NCBI GenBank assembly: GCA_000181795.3
Contig: CM012955.1
Location: 1,861,297 to 1,925,296, forward strand
Direction: 5' to 3'
Source of the DNA: Trichinella spiralis
Taxonomy: Eukaryota > Nematoda > Enoplea > Trichinellida > Trichinellidae
Length of the DNA: 64,000 bases
Position 1 is the first letter of the stretch, and every line of letters starts with the position of its first letter. The notes beneath the pieces are model-generated. The model had not been told where the DNA came from and did not search any database. It was given only the letters and a program-made list of their open reading frames with translations. A program made the translations under genes and the position numbers. This document shows, one piece after another, positions 23,243 through 35,404 of this stretch.

Positions 23243-24300
23243 AGATAAAATTTCAAACGCTAATAAGTTCATTGAATAATTTTCATTGCAGTATTCAATG
23301 CAACGATAAATTTAACGGTAGTTTTTCTGTTTGATAGATCAACGTTAAAGTATCTGGCAAAATATTTTTCATGGAAATTATTGAAAACTGACAAACTCAT
23401 ACATACATTTTTTTTCTCTTATCTATTAAATATATTCACGTGTGTTTTTTCCACTATTCATTACACATCATGATATTTTATGCTTGTATACTTGTTTTAA
23501 TATTTAGCGAACTTTTATTTTCACTTATTATTAAAAGGCGGTTAATCTTGCAGAAACAGTTCTGTTTCTTCAAATTTTGTGGAGAATGAAAAAATTACAA
23601 AAATAATGTGGAAAATTTGCGTAAGAATATGAAAAAAATTGAATATCGAGGTTAAGGATTGCAACGTTCCAATTAAAACATACCATTGGATAAAGCAAGA
23701 AAGCTGATGCATGTAAGTGTTGGAATAATTTTTTTTTCTTTTATATAATTTTACCGTTGATACGCTCAATTTAACTAAATACATTTGTAATTTGATGCCG
23801 AATGTGTGTTCATTGAAATTAATTTGCATATTTATGTTGAACTAAATGATAAGCAAAAGCTCGAAATTAAAAGTTGGATTTCAAGCAACGGTTGAAATAG
23901 TCGGTCTTGATTGTCCGAAGCGACACAGCATTTGAAATCTGATTCTGCTGAAGGAATATGATAGGTTGTCCGTAGGCTGTCAACGGCAAGGCCCTCCACC
24001 TTTTTCCAGTTGGCGGCGTCCATGTATCATGATGGACACTTTTCCTATACTATAAGGACCAGAAACGTCAAACACCAGAGATAAAAGGAAGCGATCTGTG
24101 AAGCAATTTGGTCAGAGTGTTCGGTGTCATCATGCGCTGCTTTGCTGACGTGTTGGCTATATTTATAACTGCGCTAATATTATAATTCAATAAGTAATTG
24201 TATCCTATGTTACATGCTTAAGAATCACTCGGTGGGAATTCAGCTGCAAGATATGGTCTAACTGTTGCATATATAAAAATTTGTTTTGTAACTTCAAATT

Positions 24301-24407
24301 GCAACATTTTTTCTTTCATTGACAATGATCTGGACATGTGGCAAAAATTGTAACATATATATGGAAAGGAAAAATAATAAGATGACGCGTTACCACGCCT
24401 GCGGTGT
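24301..24407. repeat. Diverged duplicate of the spectraplakin start-codon region
   Basis: About 105 bp align with 20933-21032 in the same orientation at roughly 85% identity by eye. Shared landmarks are GACAATGAT, TTGTAACATATA / CTGTAACATATA, and ATAAGATGACGCGTT.CCACGCC.GCGGTGT. The copy includes the start codon on the minus strand but has lost the acceptor AG before it. Similarity ends abruptly on both sides. Confidence 0.8.
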
Positions 24408-25310
24408 TTATTTAAATAAGAGAACTTGTAATACAGTACACCTTTTTAAAGTAATTGTTGAATTAAGAAATTTGCTCGAGAATTTTTTTCATTTTTTATT
24501 AACAATTTTCTTAAAACTGCTGCTGTTTTACTTTTTACATATTTTGTATATTGTTTCATATGTAATTTCGGTTTTGTCAGTGATTTTTTTTACCTTACTT
24601 TGTTTGTAGATTTTTGGCCGAGTCATTTTCATTTATTTATAAATGATGCATGGCTATGTAAAAATTGTTTCACTTATCAACGCCATAAATCTCTGATTAC
24701 CTGTCAGTAATTTCGGTTGATAAAAATAGTTGAAACTAATTTCTGATGAAAACTTCAATGCAACATTTTCATAAGCATATTTCTCATCCGGTCTTTTTGT
24801 TAATAATCTGCATACGGTAATACGTAAATCTCGAGGAAAACATTTCCAATTTCTGCATTATTGATAATTAAGGTTTATTCGTTTGGTGCTTTTCAACTGC
24901 ACAGTAAAATGTTGACGTAGTTTTCTTCTTCTCTCAAGATATAAACAGTAAGATTATTGATAAAATGCCTTATTTCTGACAATATTTTTTCTTAGTCGCG
25001 CATTCAACTTATTCCAATGTGCATTGTTTTTTCTTCAAACTTCATCCTATTAAAAATACTATGAACTGTTCCAATTGCCTTAAAATTACTTTTATAATTG
25101 TGAATTTTTTTTTGTATTGCAACTTTTATTGTACAAGCTGAGATTGTGAAAACTCGTATTGACGTAACTTAATATTTTTTCCTTTTTTTAATCCAAGTAA
25201 AGAATAATTTCACATGCGAATGCTGAAAATTTTACTTCAACTTTTAGTATTGGAAAATTTAGTTGCTCAATGAAACATTTTCTAAATAAATATTTGATGG
25301 TTGAAATTGT

Positions 25311-26295
25311 TTAATGTTTCCGAGCTTTTCGAACGTTGCGTTGTGGGCACGCGCAGTATTGGGCATCTTTGCCTGGACCTCCTGGTGGTCCCGGAGGTCC
25401 ACTAACGCCCGGCAGTCCAGCCTCACCAATCGGCCCAGGAGGTCCTTGTGGACCGGCTTCTCCGGAAACTCCATTTTTACCAGGTGCTCCTGGTATTCCA
25501 GGTGGACCTTCCAAACCTCGCACTCCTGGTGGACCCTGTGGACCTTTTTCACCTTTGCTTCCCAAAATTCCATCTTTACCAACATCACCTGGTTCTCCTG
25601 GTTCACCAACCAGACCCCCTTCTCCAGGTGGTCCTTGCGGCCCTTGTGGTCCAGTGAGACCTTCTTTTCCATCGGGACCCATATTTCCTTGTGGTCCTTT
25701 CGGCCCCTGCAATTGTGATATGATAAATTAACACCGCTTTAAGTTAAAATTGACAAACAAATATGTATGAATAAATTACTGGAGGTCCACGAATACCAGC
25801 TTGTCCTGGAACACCTTTGTCACCGGGTAAACAAACTCGGCAAGATTCAGGCTCTTTCATTTCTATTTCTGGAACGATTCCAGGCAATCCAGGACTACCT
25901 CGAGCACCTTGTTTGCCAACATCTCCGTTGCGACCTGGCTCTCCTGGCGGTCCAGGTGGTCCAGGTGGACATGTATTCTCTTCGTGACACTCGCACAAGC
26001 CACTCTCAACTTGACGGGCTTTACGGCTAACTGTAGGCTGAGATATTATACTTAATTCTGAAAGCGCATCTTCTGAAATTGCCTGAAATGGATATGTGAA
26101 TTTAAACAAGTGCAACTTTCGCGATTCAACGAAAAAACAACAACATACACGAAAGTTGTCCAATTCTGCTTCCATATTTTGTTGCATGATAGAACCTCTC
26201 TGAAAGATGATTGGAATGGTAACGAACGTTGCCATGATAGAAATTATGCTCAATGTTATGGCGAGTGAAGATATAAAGTCAGCGGATGTAGTCAT
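25311..26295 (-). CDS. Nematode cuticle collagen
   Basis: Structural protein of the collagenous cuticle. Three exons in phase 0: 26295-26149, 26082-25780 and 25706-25311, giving 281 residues. The N-terminus ([20 protein letters not shown]) has the hydrophobic membrane/signal segment typical of the nematode cuticle collagen N-domain, followed by VTIPIIFQ and an acidic EAELDNFR stretch. A subtilisin-like cleavage site RKAR precedes the first Cys cluster (CECHEENTC). Gly-X-Y blocks are split by a non-collagen insert carrying CRVC, and a second Cys pair YCACP follows the last block, as in worm collagens. The C-terminal tail is short and basic. A reverse AATAAA lies at 25130-25125. The start was chosen at the conserved N-domain; an upstream in-frame start exists but adds atypical sequence. 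Confidence 0.93.
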
Positions 26296-28430
26296 GTTGA
26301 TTGTTTCGAAATGGAATGCAAGGTTTGTTGTAATGAGGGAACTGCAGAAAGAGAAAATGCGCAGCGGGTTTATGAAAGAAATCTGTGACCTGATTGGCAA
26401 TCAGAACGTACAGACGAGTATGGAAGATTGGAACGCCAGAAGCTGTCAGAAATTTTCCGCTAGACTTTTGTATTATATCCAGGCGTGAATGTGTCTAATT
26501 TCTGTGAGACATTTTCGCAATTAAATTTTTGTCAAGGACTCCAAAAGATGCCTAGTTAGTGCACAAAGATCCGTTATATTTCGGTCCAGATCAAAAATAA
26601 AACTTGCTTTTCCACTACCGCTATATGCAATTATCACACATTGGCATAGAAAGCATTTCTAGCGTAACAATTTCATTTTGGTCATTGATGACCTATTGCC
26701 ATAATTATTTTTGAAATATTTTCCTTTTTTTAATTCCATGCAAAAAATTTACCCACAGCTGTGTTTAATTTTTTTCAGATATTTTTATGCACATTTCTTA
26801 ATTACTTGCTTTTCTTTTGATGACTGTAGGTTACATAAAACAGGTTCTTTTTTTTGTTATTTTTTGTCATTACAAATTTTGAAACAATAAACAAACAATA
26901 ATGTAATAATTTAAAAATATCCACATATTATTCTTTTCAACTGAAAAAATATTTTCACTCTTGTTATTGTTATTAGCGTAAATTAATAATAGCTAAATTA
27001 CAAATAAACAAATGCTTTATTAATTTTAAATAGAGCATATTGGTGTTGTTAAATGGAGAAAAATATTTCCAATCAGTTTATTTGCCAAAGCAAGTTTCAG
27101 TTATGCTTAGTAAGCTGTGACGAACTAATTTACAAACTAGCCGTCATTCGAAATCAACAGAAGATGTTTTCATTCTGAAACAATGCATTTTTTAATTGTA
27201 AACATGAATATTCTATGCTGATTTTGCTGTGATTTTTTTGTCACGTCGAATTATAATGATATGATATGATTGTTGTGCTGTTTTACAAATTTTTCACTTT
27301 CAAAGTTTCTGCTATGTGCTTAGTAAAACTGAAAGTGGTTCAGTGCATTGTAAAGTGTAATTAATGTCAAAAAAATTGTTTCACAATTAGATTTTATTTA
27401 ATTAAATTCGACATTAATTGAAACTTATAATATATATTCAAATAGATTAAATTTTATTGGATAAGACATGTCAGCATGTACATGAATTATAGAAAATGTT
27501 ATTGAACAAAAACAAGAATATAAATGTTAGTCAACATTTACGTTGAAAAAAGTTACTGCAATAAATCCATTTTATTTATTATTGATTTTAAACTTAAAAC
27601 ATACCGTTATGCCAATCTTTTTCTCATTTTGTCATCTTAAATTATTACAAACCCTAATTGCTTAATGAATAGAACAAAAATTTTAAATGAAGTGTTTCTT
27701 GTGAATTCTTTTCTAAAACGTGAAGATTCGCAGTCGATTCTTCGAAAAATGTAATTTAAATTATAATAAAATAAACAAAACAGTTTAATAAGAATATATT
27801 CATTTGCTAAAGGAAGACCGATAATTGTCAGTACAGCTGTCATGAAATATCAGAATCACGAATGACAAGCAGCGGATGGGGTCATTGCACAGCCCATTTC
27901 AAACGTTGGACATTTGGCCACGTCTGTACAGCATTTTGGATAGCTTTACCTTCTCTTCAATTGCGTCACCCAAAAATTTTCCGAAGATGCAGCCGCGATT
28001 TGGTCAACGTGGTCACTTTTGCTTGAACTTGGAAAAAGGCTAACAGGCCAAGCAGTACAGAAAATTTTCCAATCTTGATCATTACTTGTAAAGATTGAAA
28101 ATCAGAGTCCCGTTACCACAGATTGCACATTCACGTGGCTACTTCTTTTCATTTTAAAGGTAAGTTTTTCATTTTTCAGAATTTTCTCTAAAATTGTCAC
28201 TAAGCAAATTTTGTAATGTAAAGTTGATAAAATTAGTTCAAATTTATTCGAAACAAATTTTATAAAATGAGACTTTTGAAATATCCCTTTTTCTTTTAAA
28301 TAATAATTTATCGAATATGTTTTAAAATAAAATTTCATGAAGAATAGATTCATTCTCTAATAAAATGGATTTGTTGTAATAAAACTCTGTTTGTACTATG
28401 CATTTTTATAAAATATCTTTTATTATTCAG
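26296..28430. other. Intergenic DNA between collagen and orphan gene
   Basis: About 2.1 kb of AT-rich DNA with one GC-richer island near 27856-28082 that may be a small gene or relic (separate entry). Nothing else is supportable. Confidence 0.6.
27856..28082 (-). pseudogene. Candidate secreted Cys-rich peptide gene or relic
   Basis: On the minus strand, ATG at 28082 opens a 38-codon frame starting MIKIGKFSVLLGLLAFFQVQ, a good signal peptide with a likely cleavage after VQA. The frame stops at 27966. Other frames just downstream carry RGCIFGKFLGDAIEEK, ending at a good donor AAG|GTAAAG, and then KCCTDVAKCPTFEMGCAMT, ending in a stop at 27856. Three complementary pieces in three frames suggest a broken small secreted protein gene or one with unrecognised splicing. 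I do not recognise the family. Confidence 0.3.
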
Positions 28431-28438
28431 TTAAAAAT

Positions 28439-29167
28439 ATGAATGGAACAAGAAACAATTTTCCTATAATAGCAACGGGAAAAAATTTTAAACAAAAAAA
28501 TTATGCCAGTACTGATTTTGGTTCTTCGGATGTGACATCTACAGTATTTGAAACAGTTGACGATGAATCTCAAGAACACGGAAGATGCAATGCTCGTTTA
28601 GCAATGGAAGCATGTGATAATAATTTTCAAATCAGTGATCACGAAGACAGTGATTCGTTATTTACTGAATTCAGTGATAACCCTTCATCTACGTTGGAAA
28701 AGTACAAGCCTCTTAATCGGTTCGAACTGAATCAATTGGGTTTCAGATTGTATGACGAATTTCAAGAAATTATTCATTTAGCCGACGAATATCAAACATT
28801 TGTCGACAACAAAAATTCAGATGAGGACCTTCAAAATCACATCAACTTGAAACTGCGATTTATTTTAGAACGTTTAGATGTTGAAATTAAACAACTGGAA
28901 TGGAATATACAAAAAACTATGCAGCATTGTCGTATTCATGACAAGCGACTTCAATGGCTACCGATTTATTGTAAATCTTTTAAACGATATAGAAAAATAG
29001 TTCGCCGTCTTACAACGGATGTCTTGGATCAAGTGGAAAGAGTGGTAACATTAAAAGCTCGAGGCTGTGACAACTGTGAAACGCCTTTCAGCATAAAAGC
29101 AGCCATTGAAGCCGCTCAAAGATATCTTCAAAAAACTGAATATGAATTGCGAAAAGTTTGTTCATGA
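28439..29167 (+). CDS. Orphan single-exon helical protein
   Basis: A 242-codon frame starting MNGTRNNFPIIATGKNF. The first 90 residues are Ser/Asp/Glu-rich and probably disordered. Residues about 90-242 look helical and charged (LNQLGFRLYDEFQEIIHLAD, LKLRFILERLDVEIKQLEWN, AAIEAAQRYLQKTEYELRK), with a Cys pair CDNC. No signal peptide or membrane segment is visible. A splice-acceptor-like TTTTATTATTCAG ends 8 bases before the ATG, suggesting spliced-leader addition or an upstream exon. It is coding-like in length and composition, but I do not recognise the family; a distant spectrin-like helical bundle is possible. Confidence 0.7.
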   Translation: MNGTRNNFPIIATGKNFKQKNYASTDFGSSDVTSTVFETVDDESQEHGRCNARLAMEACDNNFQISDHEDSDSLFTEFSDNPSSTLEKYKPLNRFELNQLGFRLYDEFQEIIHLADEYQTFVDNKNSDEDLQNHINLKLRFILERLDVEIKQLEWNIQKTMQHCRIHDKRLQWLPIYCKSFKRYRKIVRRLTTDVLDQVERVVTLKARGCDNCETPFSIKAAIEAAQRYLQKTEYELRKVCS

Positions 29168-30290
29168 AATCGTTCTTCCCTATGTTCACTTTATTAGCGT
29201 TTCTTATTATTATTATTATTATATTCGTTATTAGTGTGTTCGGTTAACATGAAAAACTATAACATTTAACTAAATAATATTCCATATATTTCAAGAATAC
29301 ACAATGCTCTAATTAAAAATATTCAAAAGGGCCAGCGTTACGTTGACTGTACAGAATTGCGACCGACAAACAAGTTAAACGTGATAATCACAACCTTACT
29401 GTAAAGATTTTTCAGGTACTAACATAAAATCCTAATAAAAATCGCTGCATTTTTTCAACTTAAAAAAATATTACACAATTCTGATATATTTTGAATTCAC
29501 CCACAGTTAATAAAAAATTTCATAAATAAAATAAAAGTGTTTTTTTGATAAGATTGCTGGCACAACATGAAATTTTAAAAAATTCATCTTATGAAGAGAG
29601 TTGAAAAAATTAAATCAGATCTATGCAATATTTTTTGCTATTTATTTTTGTATTTATAGTGGAATACCATTCACGAAAATAGCTTTAAATTTCACAGTCA
29701 TCACCTTTATTTTAACCATGTTGTGCCTAATAACAAATAACTTGCGAAATTAAATTAATGAAGTTTTAAGCCACCATTACAACTTATGCCAATGTGCAAC
29801 ACATTAACATGCATTGAAATGGCAAAAACCGTATAATACAATTCGAAACAAACTGTCAAACAAAGTAGTTGACGTCGTTGGCATTAGTACTTCAAATTTA
29901 TCATGGATTCTAAAAATATAAAACTAAAAATGAAATAAAAAGATTGCTTAGCCTATTGTAACTAAGTGTTGTTTCGTTACACTATACTGAAAAATTAAGA
30001 AAAATTATTGAATTAATATTAATTATTAAAATTATTGTTTTATAATTAGTTTGTAAATTTAAAATAATTTAGAATCAATATTCCAGATTCATGTGCTAAA
30101 ATCAATATAAACTGCACACTTAGTTAAGATACTATAGAAATACTGTAGTGTGCGACAGCCGATTTGTACTTTATTTACATATTTGTTGTATTAGTCATTC
30201 ACTTGGTTAAGTAATTAAAACAGAGATCGATCTTAGTTGGTAATTCTACAAGCGGATAGCGATTATTGTCGATTTTATTTTTGCTGAACG
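29168..30290. other. Intergenic DNA
   Basis: About 1.1 kb, AT-rich, with a short TTA run near 29205-29222. No supportable gene is seen. It presumably holds the end of the orphan transcript and the golgin promoter. Confidence 0.7.
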
Positions 30291-33200
30291 ATGGATGAAG
30301 AACGTCTGAAGAAACTTGAATCTGCCAAAAAAAAGGTGATTTTATTGCAATACTTTTGTATAATATTCATTAACAAAGTTACTTCATGAATAAAAGTTTA
30401 AATATAAAGTATATTTAGTTTTATTTAACATTTAAGAGTTGTTTCACTTTTTACTTTCTTTAATTTTTACAGATTCTGCATGGAAAATAATGTAGCATTA
30501 CTTATATTCAACTTCCTTAATATGGTGGGTGACTCCATCCTTTTATCTGAATTTTCTTGGTAATTTTTTGAAAATAATTTGACGTGAACTAAAGCTAAGA
30601 TGTAATTTATTTTTATATTCTTTAATTTTATAATCTATAATTTAGCTTAACTTCTAGCTTTAATCATTTATTTGTAATGTCAATGAGTTTTACTGGCTGG
30701 ATTGAGTTGTTGTGGAAACCGCTGTAAGATTACTCACAAAATATTTTCATATTAGAATAAGCAACGTTGTGCATCTGTTGTTTCTAATAAATTTTATGCT
30801 CAAATATGTCGGTGAATTGTTTTCTAGCTTTTATATTTTATTGTATATTATGCAGATTTTATTGCATTATTTTAATGGAATATTGCAATACGCAATATTA
30901 ATGTGTCATTTATGTATAAAGAATGTTTGTCATTTATTTACTTTTTCATTGCTTATTTAACAGTGCATTACAGTAATCATTTTGTAATTAAAAATTAAGT
31001 TTGAATGTGTTGAAAAAGCTGAAATATTGAAGTATGTAACTTTTGCTTGTTTAATCGTGTAAACTTATATATTTTAATGAATGTATTTTATTAGAATGAA
31101 CTGTACATCATGTAATACTTGCATATCAGAACTGCTTTTTTCAGCTAAAAGAATTCCAATCAAAGAATCTACAAAAACCGATTGTCGATGCTGCCTCTTT
31201 TAACACTTTGATGCAGAAGAAAATTCAGCATAGTTTTACTGGAAATGTTAATCTAGAATCAATAGAAAATTCTAGTCTTTCACCAAGTTCCAACAACAGT
31301 GATGGCGGTGTATTTGCTTTGAATACAGGTCCACCTTCTGTTTTGGAAGTACGTTTTTATAAGTAATTTTTGTAGATTCAGTGTAAAATTATGACAAGCA
31401 CATGGTTTTTATTTTAGAGTGAAATGAGCCACACAGCTACCGGAGCTGCAAATGATTTTGACAGCAATAAGCAAGAACGTGTCAATTCAAGTTTGCAGAA
31501 ATTAAATCAACCAGATATGATTGCACCGAATTTGAATTTTTTTCAGTCTGATTTCACGAAGAATGATAAATCGGTGGCAAATCATGTAAAGCTATTCACT
31601 TCTTTAATATGTATGCATACATGAACAGTTGTATGTTTTTAGTATTCAGAGGGAATGTCGTTAACACGTAATCAAAGTGAAATAGAATTGGAGAATTCTT
31701 TGCTTAAAGATCGTTTACGTGCTGAACAAGAATCGAAGATGGAACTGGAAAAAACATACCAAGCACTTGTAAATTGGGGAAATTTTATAGTATGTGGTAC
31801 TAGTTAAATTTCATTTTATACAGCAATCCGAGTACAACAAGCTTCGAACCGGGAAAGAGGCGCCATCAGCTTTTGAAGAGCGTAATTCCCTGTTAGAAGA
31901 AATACAGACTCATACAAAGGTAATATTTGTGCGAATGTGAAAGTTCTTTTTTTGTGTTTTCCGTCGAATTATAGGCATGTTATAATTTTTCAGATCATTG
32001 GAGTTCTTGTAGAAGAAAAATCTAGCCTGCAGTCTCAGTTACGTCAGGCAAAGGAAATGTTTAAGGCACTTCAGATGGAACATGTTTCTATGCAAATGAA
32101 ATTTGTACAACGACAAGAGGTGGATAAAAATGCAACAACGATGATTAATGAACTTCAGGCTGAAAATGCAGCTTTGAAGTCTAGCGTACAACAACAAGGA
32201 ATACAGCTAACAACCCAACGCTATGAATTGACTCGTCAGTTGCATGGATTGTCAATTTTACAACAAGATAAAAATGAGCTTTCCGTCAAGCTGAAAGCTC
32301 AAAGTGAACTAATTGAAAGTATGAAAGAAGCTGAGAAGAAGTTGAAAAGATCACTCGAAAGCCGTGAAATCTACGCAAAACAACTTTCCCAAGCCTTGAC
32401 TAGTGAATCGTTGAATTTTTGAAAGCGAGATTTAACAGTTCATTTTCATAATTGCGCATTTCAGACAGCGAAGCAGGAAATGGTAATGATCGTTCTGAAA
32501 AAAGTACTTTTTCCATTTTGGAAGAAAAACAAGCCGAAATCGACAAGCTGAATGCAGAAATGAACACTGTGAAACAACAGCTACTCGAAGCTAAACAGTC
32601 ATTTGAAAAGTACGAGCAAAGTGCTGAAGAAAAAATCGCGATCTTGAGTAGGGAAATTCAAAAACACCAAGCAGAGAAATCGACTTTGTTGATGAAACTT
32701 GAAGAACTGGAAACCGAGTTAAAAGCAGTGCAGTCTGTATGCATTATAGTGGAATATTCCAAGAACAATTTCAACTTTTAAGTAAATTTCAGGTGAACCA
32801 AGTTGAATCTGTTGTGGAAAGAGATAAGAATTTGAACGCAGACGTTATTGAAAGTATGAAACTTGTCAGCGAGCTTCACTGCGAATTAGAAATTATGGTA
32901 ATATTTTGATTTTGCTTTAATTTCATTTCATTTAATAATTCACATGTTGTTATTTTTCAAAAGTAAAATTATCAGAGTTATGTACTAATGCTTCATAATC
33001 TTTTTTTCACTACTTTTTAGGATAAATAAAATAGAATAATCTTTAATGTCGTTTAAAGTTCGCGTTAAAATAATGTATTTTCAAAGTTTTTCGAAGACAG
33101 TCAAGAATTACTGTAATTATTGAATTGCAGGTGTGAACTAATTCCTTTTTAATAAATGACGAATTAATATTGCCAATACCAAATTTTTACCTTTACCAAT

Positions 33201-35335
33201 ATTAGTCGAAATAAAAAAAATCAAAATGATTAAATTTTACTTTAGAATAAACGCGTTCAGCAGTTAGAAATAGCTGTTCAAGAAAAGGAATTGCACATTA
33301 GTAATTTGGAATTGCAATTACGAGAAAAAATTGACTACGCACGTAACTGTCAGTCAATTTTGGAACAACTGCATTCGGAAAGAGTGACAGCTGGTCGTGC
33401 ACTTGCTCAAAATCACGACCTCAAAGAGCGTCTTTGCGAGCTGCAGAATAAATTTGTCGAAATGGTTTGTGAACTGTGATGTTTGATATTGCACGTCTGG
33501 GAAGCAGTTGACATATTTTTCATTTCAGAGTGAAGCGAACGCTGTGATGACTGATCGTCTGCAAACGCTAACAAGCAAGCTTGCTTCGGTTAATCAAAAC
33601 GTAAACTATGTGAATGCAGTTTTATTCATTGGAAATTCTTTTTTTTTGTTTGGATGCTGTACAATGCTATCTTTTTTATTTGATGAATTAATTTAGGAAA
33701 ATGTGAAAAGTACAACTGACAGTTATACATCAATGACAGATGAAGAACAGTGTAGTTTCTGCACGAATAGTTGTAACAATTCGGACAACACGTTAGTTGA
33801 ATTGAATATGAAAATTGAACAATTGACTATAGAAAACGATTATTTGAAACAATGTCTTGCTTCTAATTTAAGTGAGGTAAATTGTGAAACAAAAGAATTT
33901 CTCATTTTTTCTTTATCTAAAGAGTTTACAATTTTAGGTGGATCAAGCTACTACCACGACAGAGACTAGTTTAGTGGAAAGTGAAATTAATTTTACTTCT
34001 GTTGAACAATTGACTATTAATGAAGTAAATTAAATGAGCTTGTTTTAATTTGTTTACCAAGCATAGTTTTGAAAAATTATGTTCAGGACACCAGTGCTAA
34101 TTCAGAGAACATTACTGACGTGCAGAGCTTGGAAGTGGAAAAGAAGAATAATGCTCACTCGTGTACCGAACATCAGAACTTATCGGATCGCATTGAAACA
34201 CTTTCTGAAGAAGATGAAAAATTGCAAAATCGAATGTTGAGTTTAAATGCCTCGCTGGCTGCCAAAGAATTGCTATCCAATTCTGACCAATTTGCATCGG
34301 GACGTCGCAGTGGTATGCGTTGTTATACGAAACATTAAATTTTCACGTCATTAACAATATCACATGTTAAATTTTTTTATTCAGTTTTCATATATTTGAA
34401 TGAATTGAATTTTATACTTATTTGGTTGTAATTTTCAGATGGACAAAGTACAGAAGATTTGCTACGCAGTTTGCATGAGCTTCAGCAGCGTTTTATCCAA
34501 GCGATGAATGAAAATGCTTCTTTGACTGACCGAAATCAACGGATGGAACATTTGATTATACAGTTGCAAAGTGAAACGGAAACAATCGGTAAACGTTGCC
34601 AAAGCAGTCATTGTTGAATACTGAAATAACTATTATAATTATTTGTTGCTTTTGTGAAGGTGAATTTGTTACATTGTATCAGCATCAGCGACGGGTTGTT
34701 CGTCAACGGTTGATTGAAAAAGAAGAGTACGTCGCTCAGATTGCTCGAGAAAAGGAACTGATGAAGGTCTGTGGACAAAAAATAAAATAAAATAATATAA
34801 TTAATGAACAAGTGAACTGAATTGTTAAGGAAAAAGTTGCCGAACTTCGCTTATTGTTTGTTGATTTACTACGGGAGAGAAATCTGCTCAAGGCTTATTC
34901 TCACAAAGCTGCCGGCCAAAGCATGCCCAGGGGGATAGAGCTGGATAACATCAAATGCCCTGCGCGGTTGTCGCAGACTATCATTGATGAAACAGTTCTG
35001 TACAACCAACATGCAGGTATTATTATTATTATTATTATTATGAGCAGTGTTGTATGAGTTTAATGTTTCTTTCTTAATTTAGGTGGACAGAAGAAAAGCG
35101 TTGCGAGCGGCGCTGATGTGGCAGAAGTTGGCGAAGTGAATCTTTCCAATGGGAAAAGAACTGATGAAAAAGTTAATTCTTTGGAAAATGAGAAAGTGGA
35201 GACTGATGGTTCTTTGGTGGATCGAATTATGAATCTGTTAGCTGAAATTCAAGGTCCTGAGATGGTTAATCAACTGCCCAGTCAAGGCCCACAGATGCAT
35301 TGCAAATATTGTACCGGCAAGATTAAGATCATATG
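30291..35335 (+). CDS. Golgin, GM130/GOLGA2 type
   Basis: Cis-Golgi tethering protein. Exons with phase agreement: 30291-30335, 31145-31348, 31418-31585, 31643-31768, 31824-31919, 31994-32402, 32465-32736, 32793-32897, 33246-33464, 33529-33600, 33697-33876, 33938-34024, 34087-34312, 34439-34588, 34660-34766, 34830-35016 and 35083-35335 (the last carries the stop). The N-terminus MDEERLKKLESAKKK then LKEFQSKN matches the basic p115-binding start of GM130. The middle is long coiled coil. Diagnostic blocks are AQNHDLKERLCELQNKFVEM and ETIGEFVTLYQHQRR. The C-terminus ends HCKYCTGKIKII, a hydrophobic tail like the PDZ ligand that binds GRASP65. Polyadenylation signal AATAAA is at 35399. Confidence 0.88.
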
Positions 35336-35398
35336 ATTGTTTGTCATTGTGTCAGTTGACTAAAAAGTTTTTTGTTTGTTCGTTTTATGGTTATTATT

Positions 35399-35404
35399 CA
35401 ATAA
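35399..35404 (+). terminator. Polyadenylation signal of the golgin
   Basis: AATAAA lies about 65 bases after the golgin stop codon, in the expected position. Confidence 0.75.

Larger units (their letters stand above)
21781..25310. other. Intergenic DNA between spectraplakin and collagen
   Basis: AT-rich DNA with no supportable gene. It contains a short tandem duplication (23206-23242), a diverged copy of the spectraplakin start region (24301-24407), and a GC-richer island at about 23860-24170 whose small minus-strand frame (starting MDAANWKKVEG) I do not recognise. Confidence 0.6.

Noticed and set aside
25314-25731. Gly-Pro-rich plus-strand frames opposite the collagen
   Set aside because: The Gly-X-Y repeat is partly readable on the opposite strand, but only the minus strand has the collagen N-domain, Cys clusters and correct splice sites.
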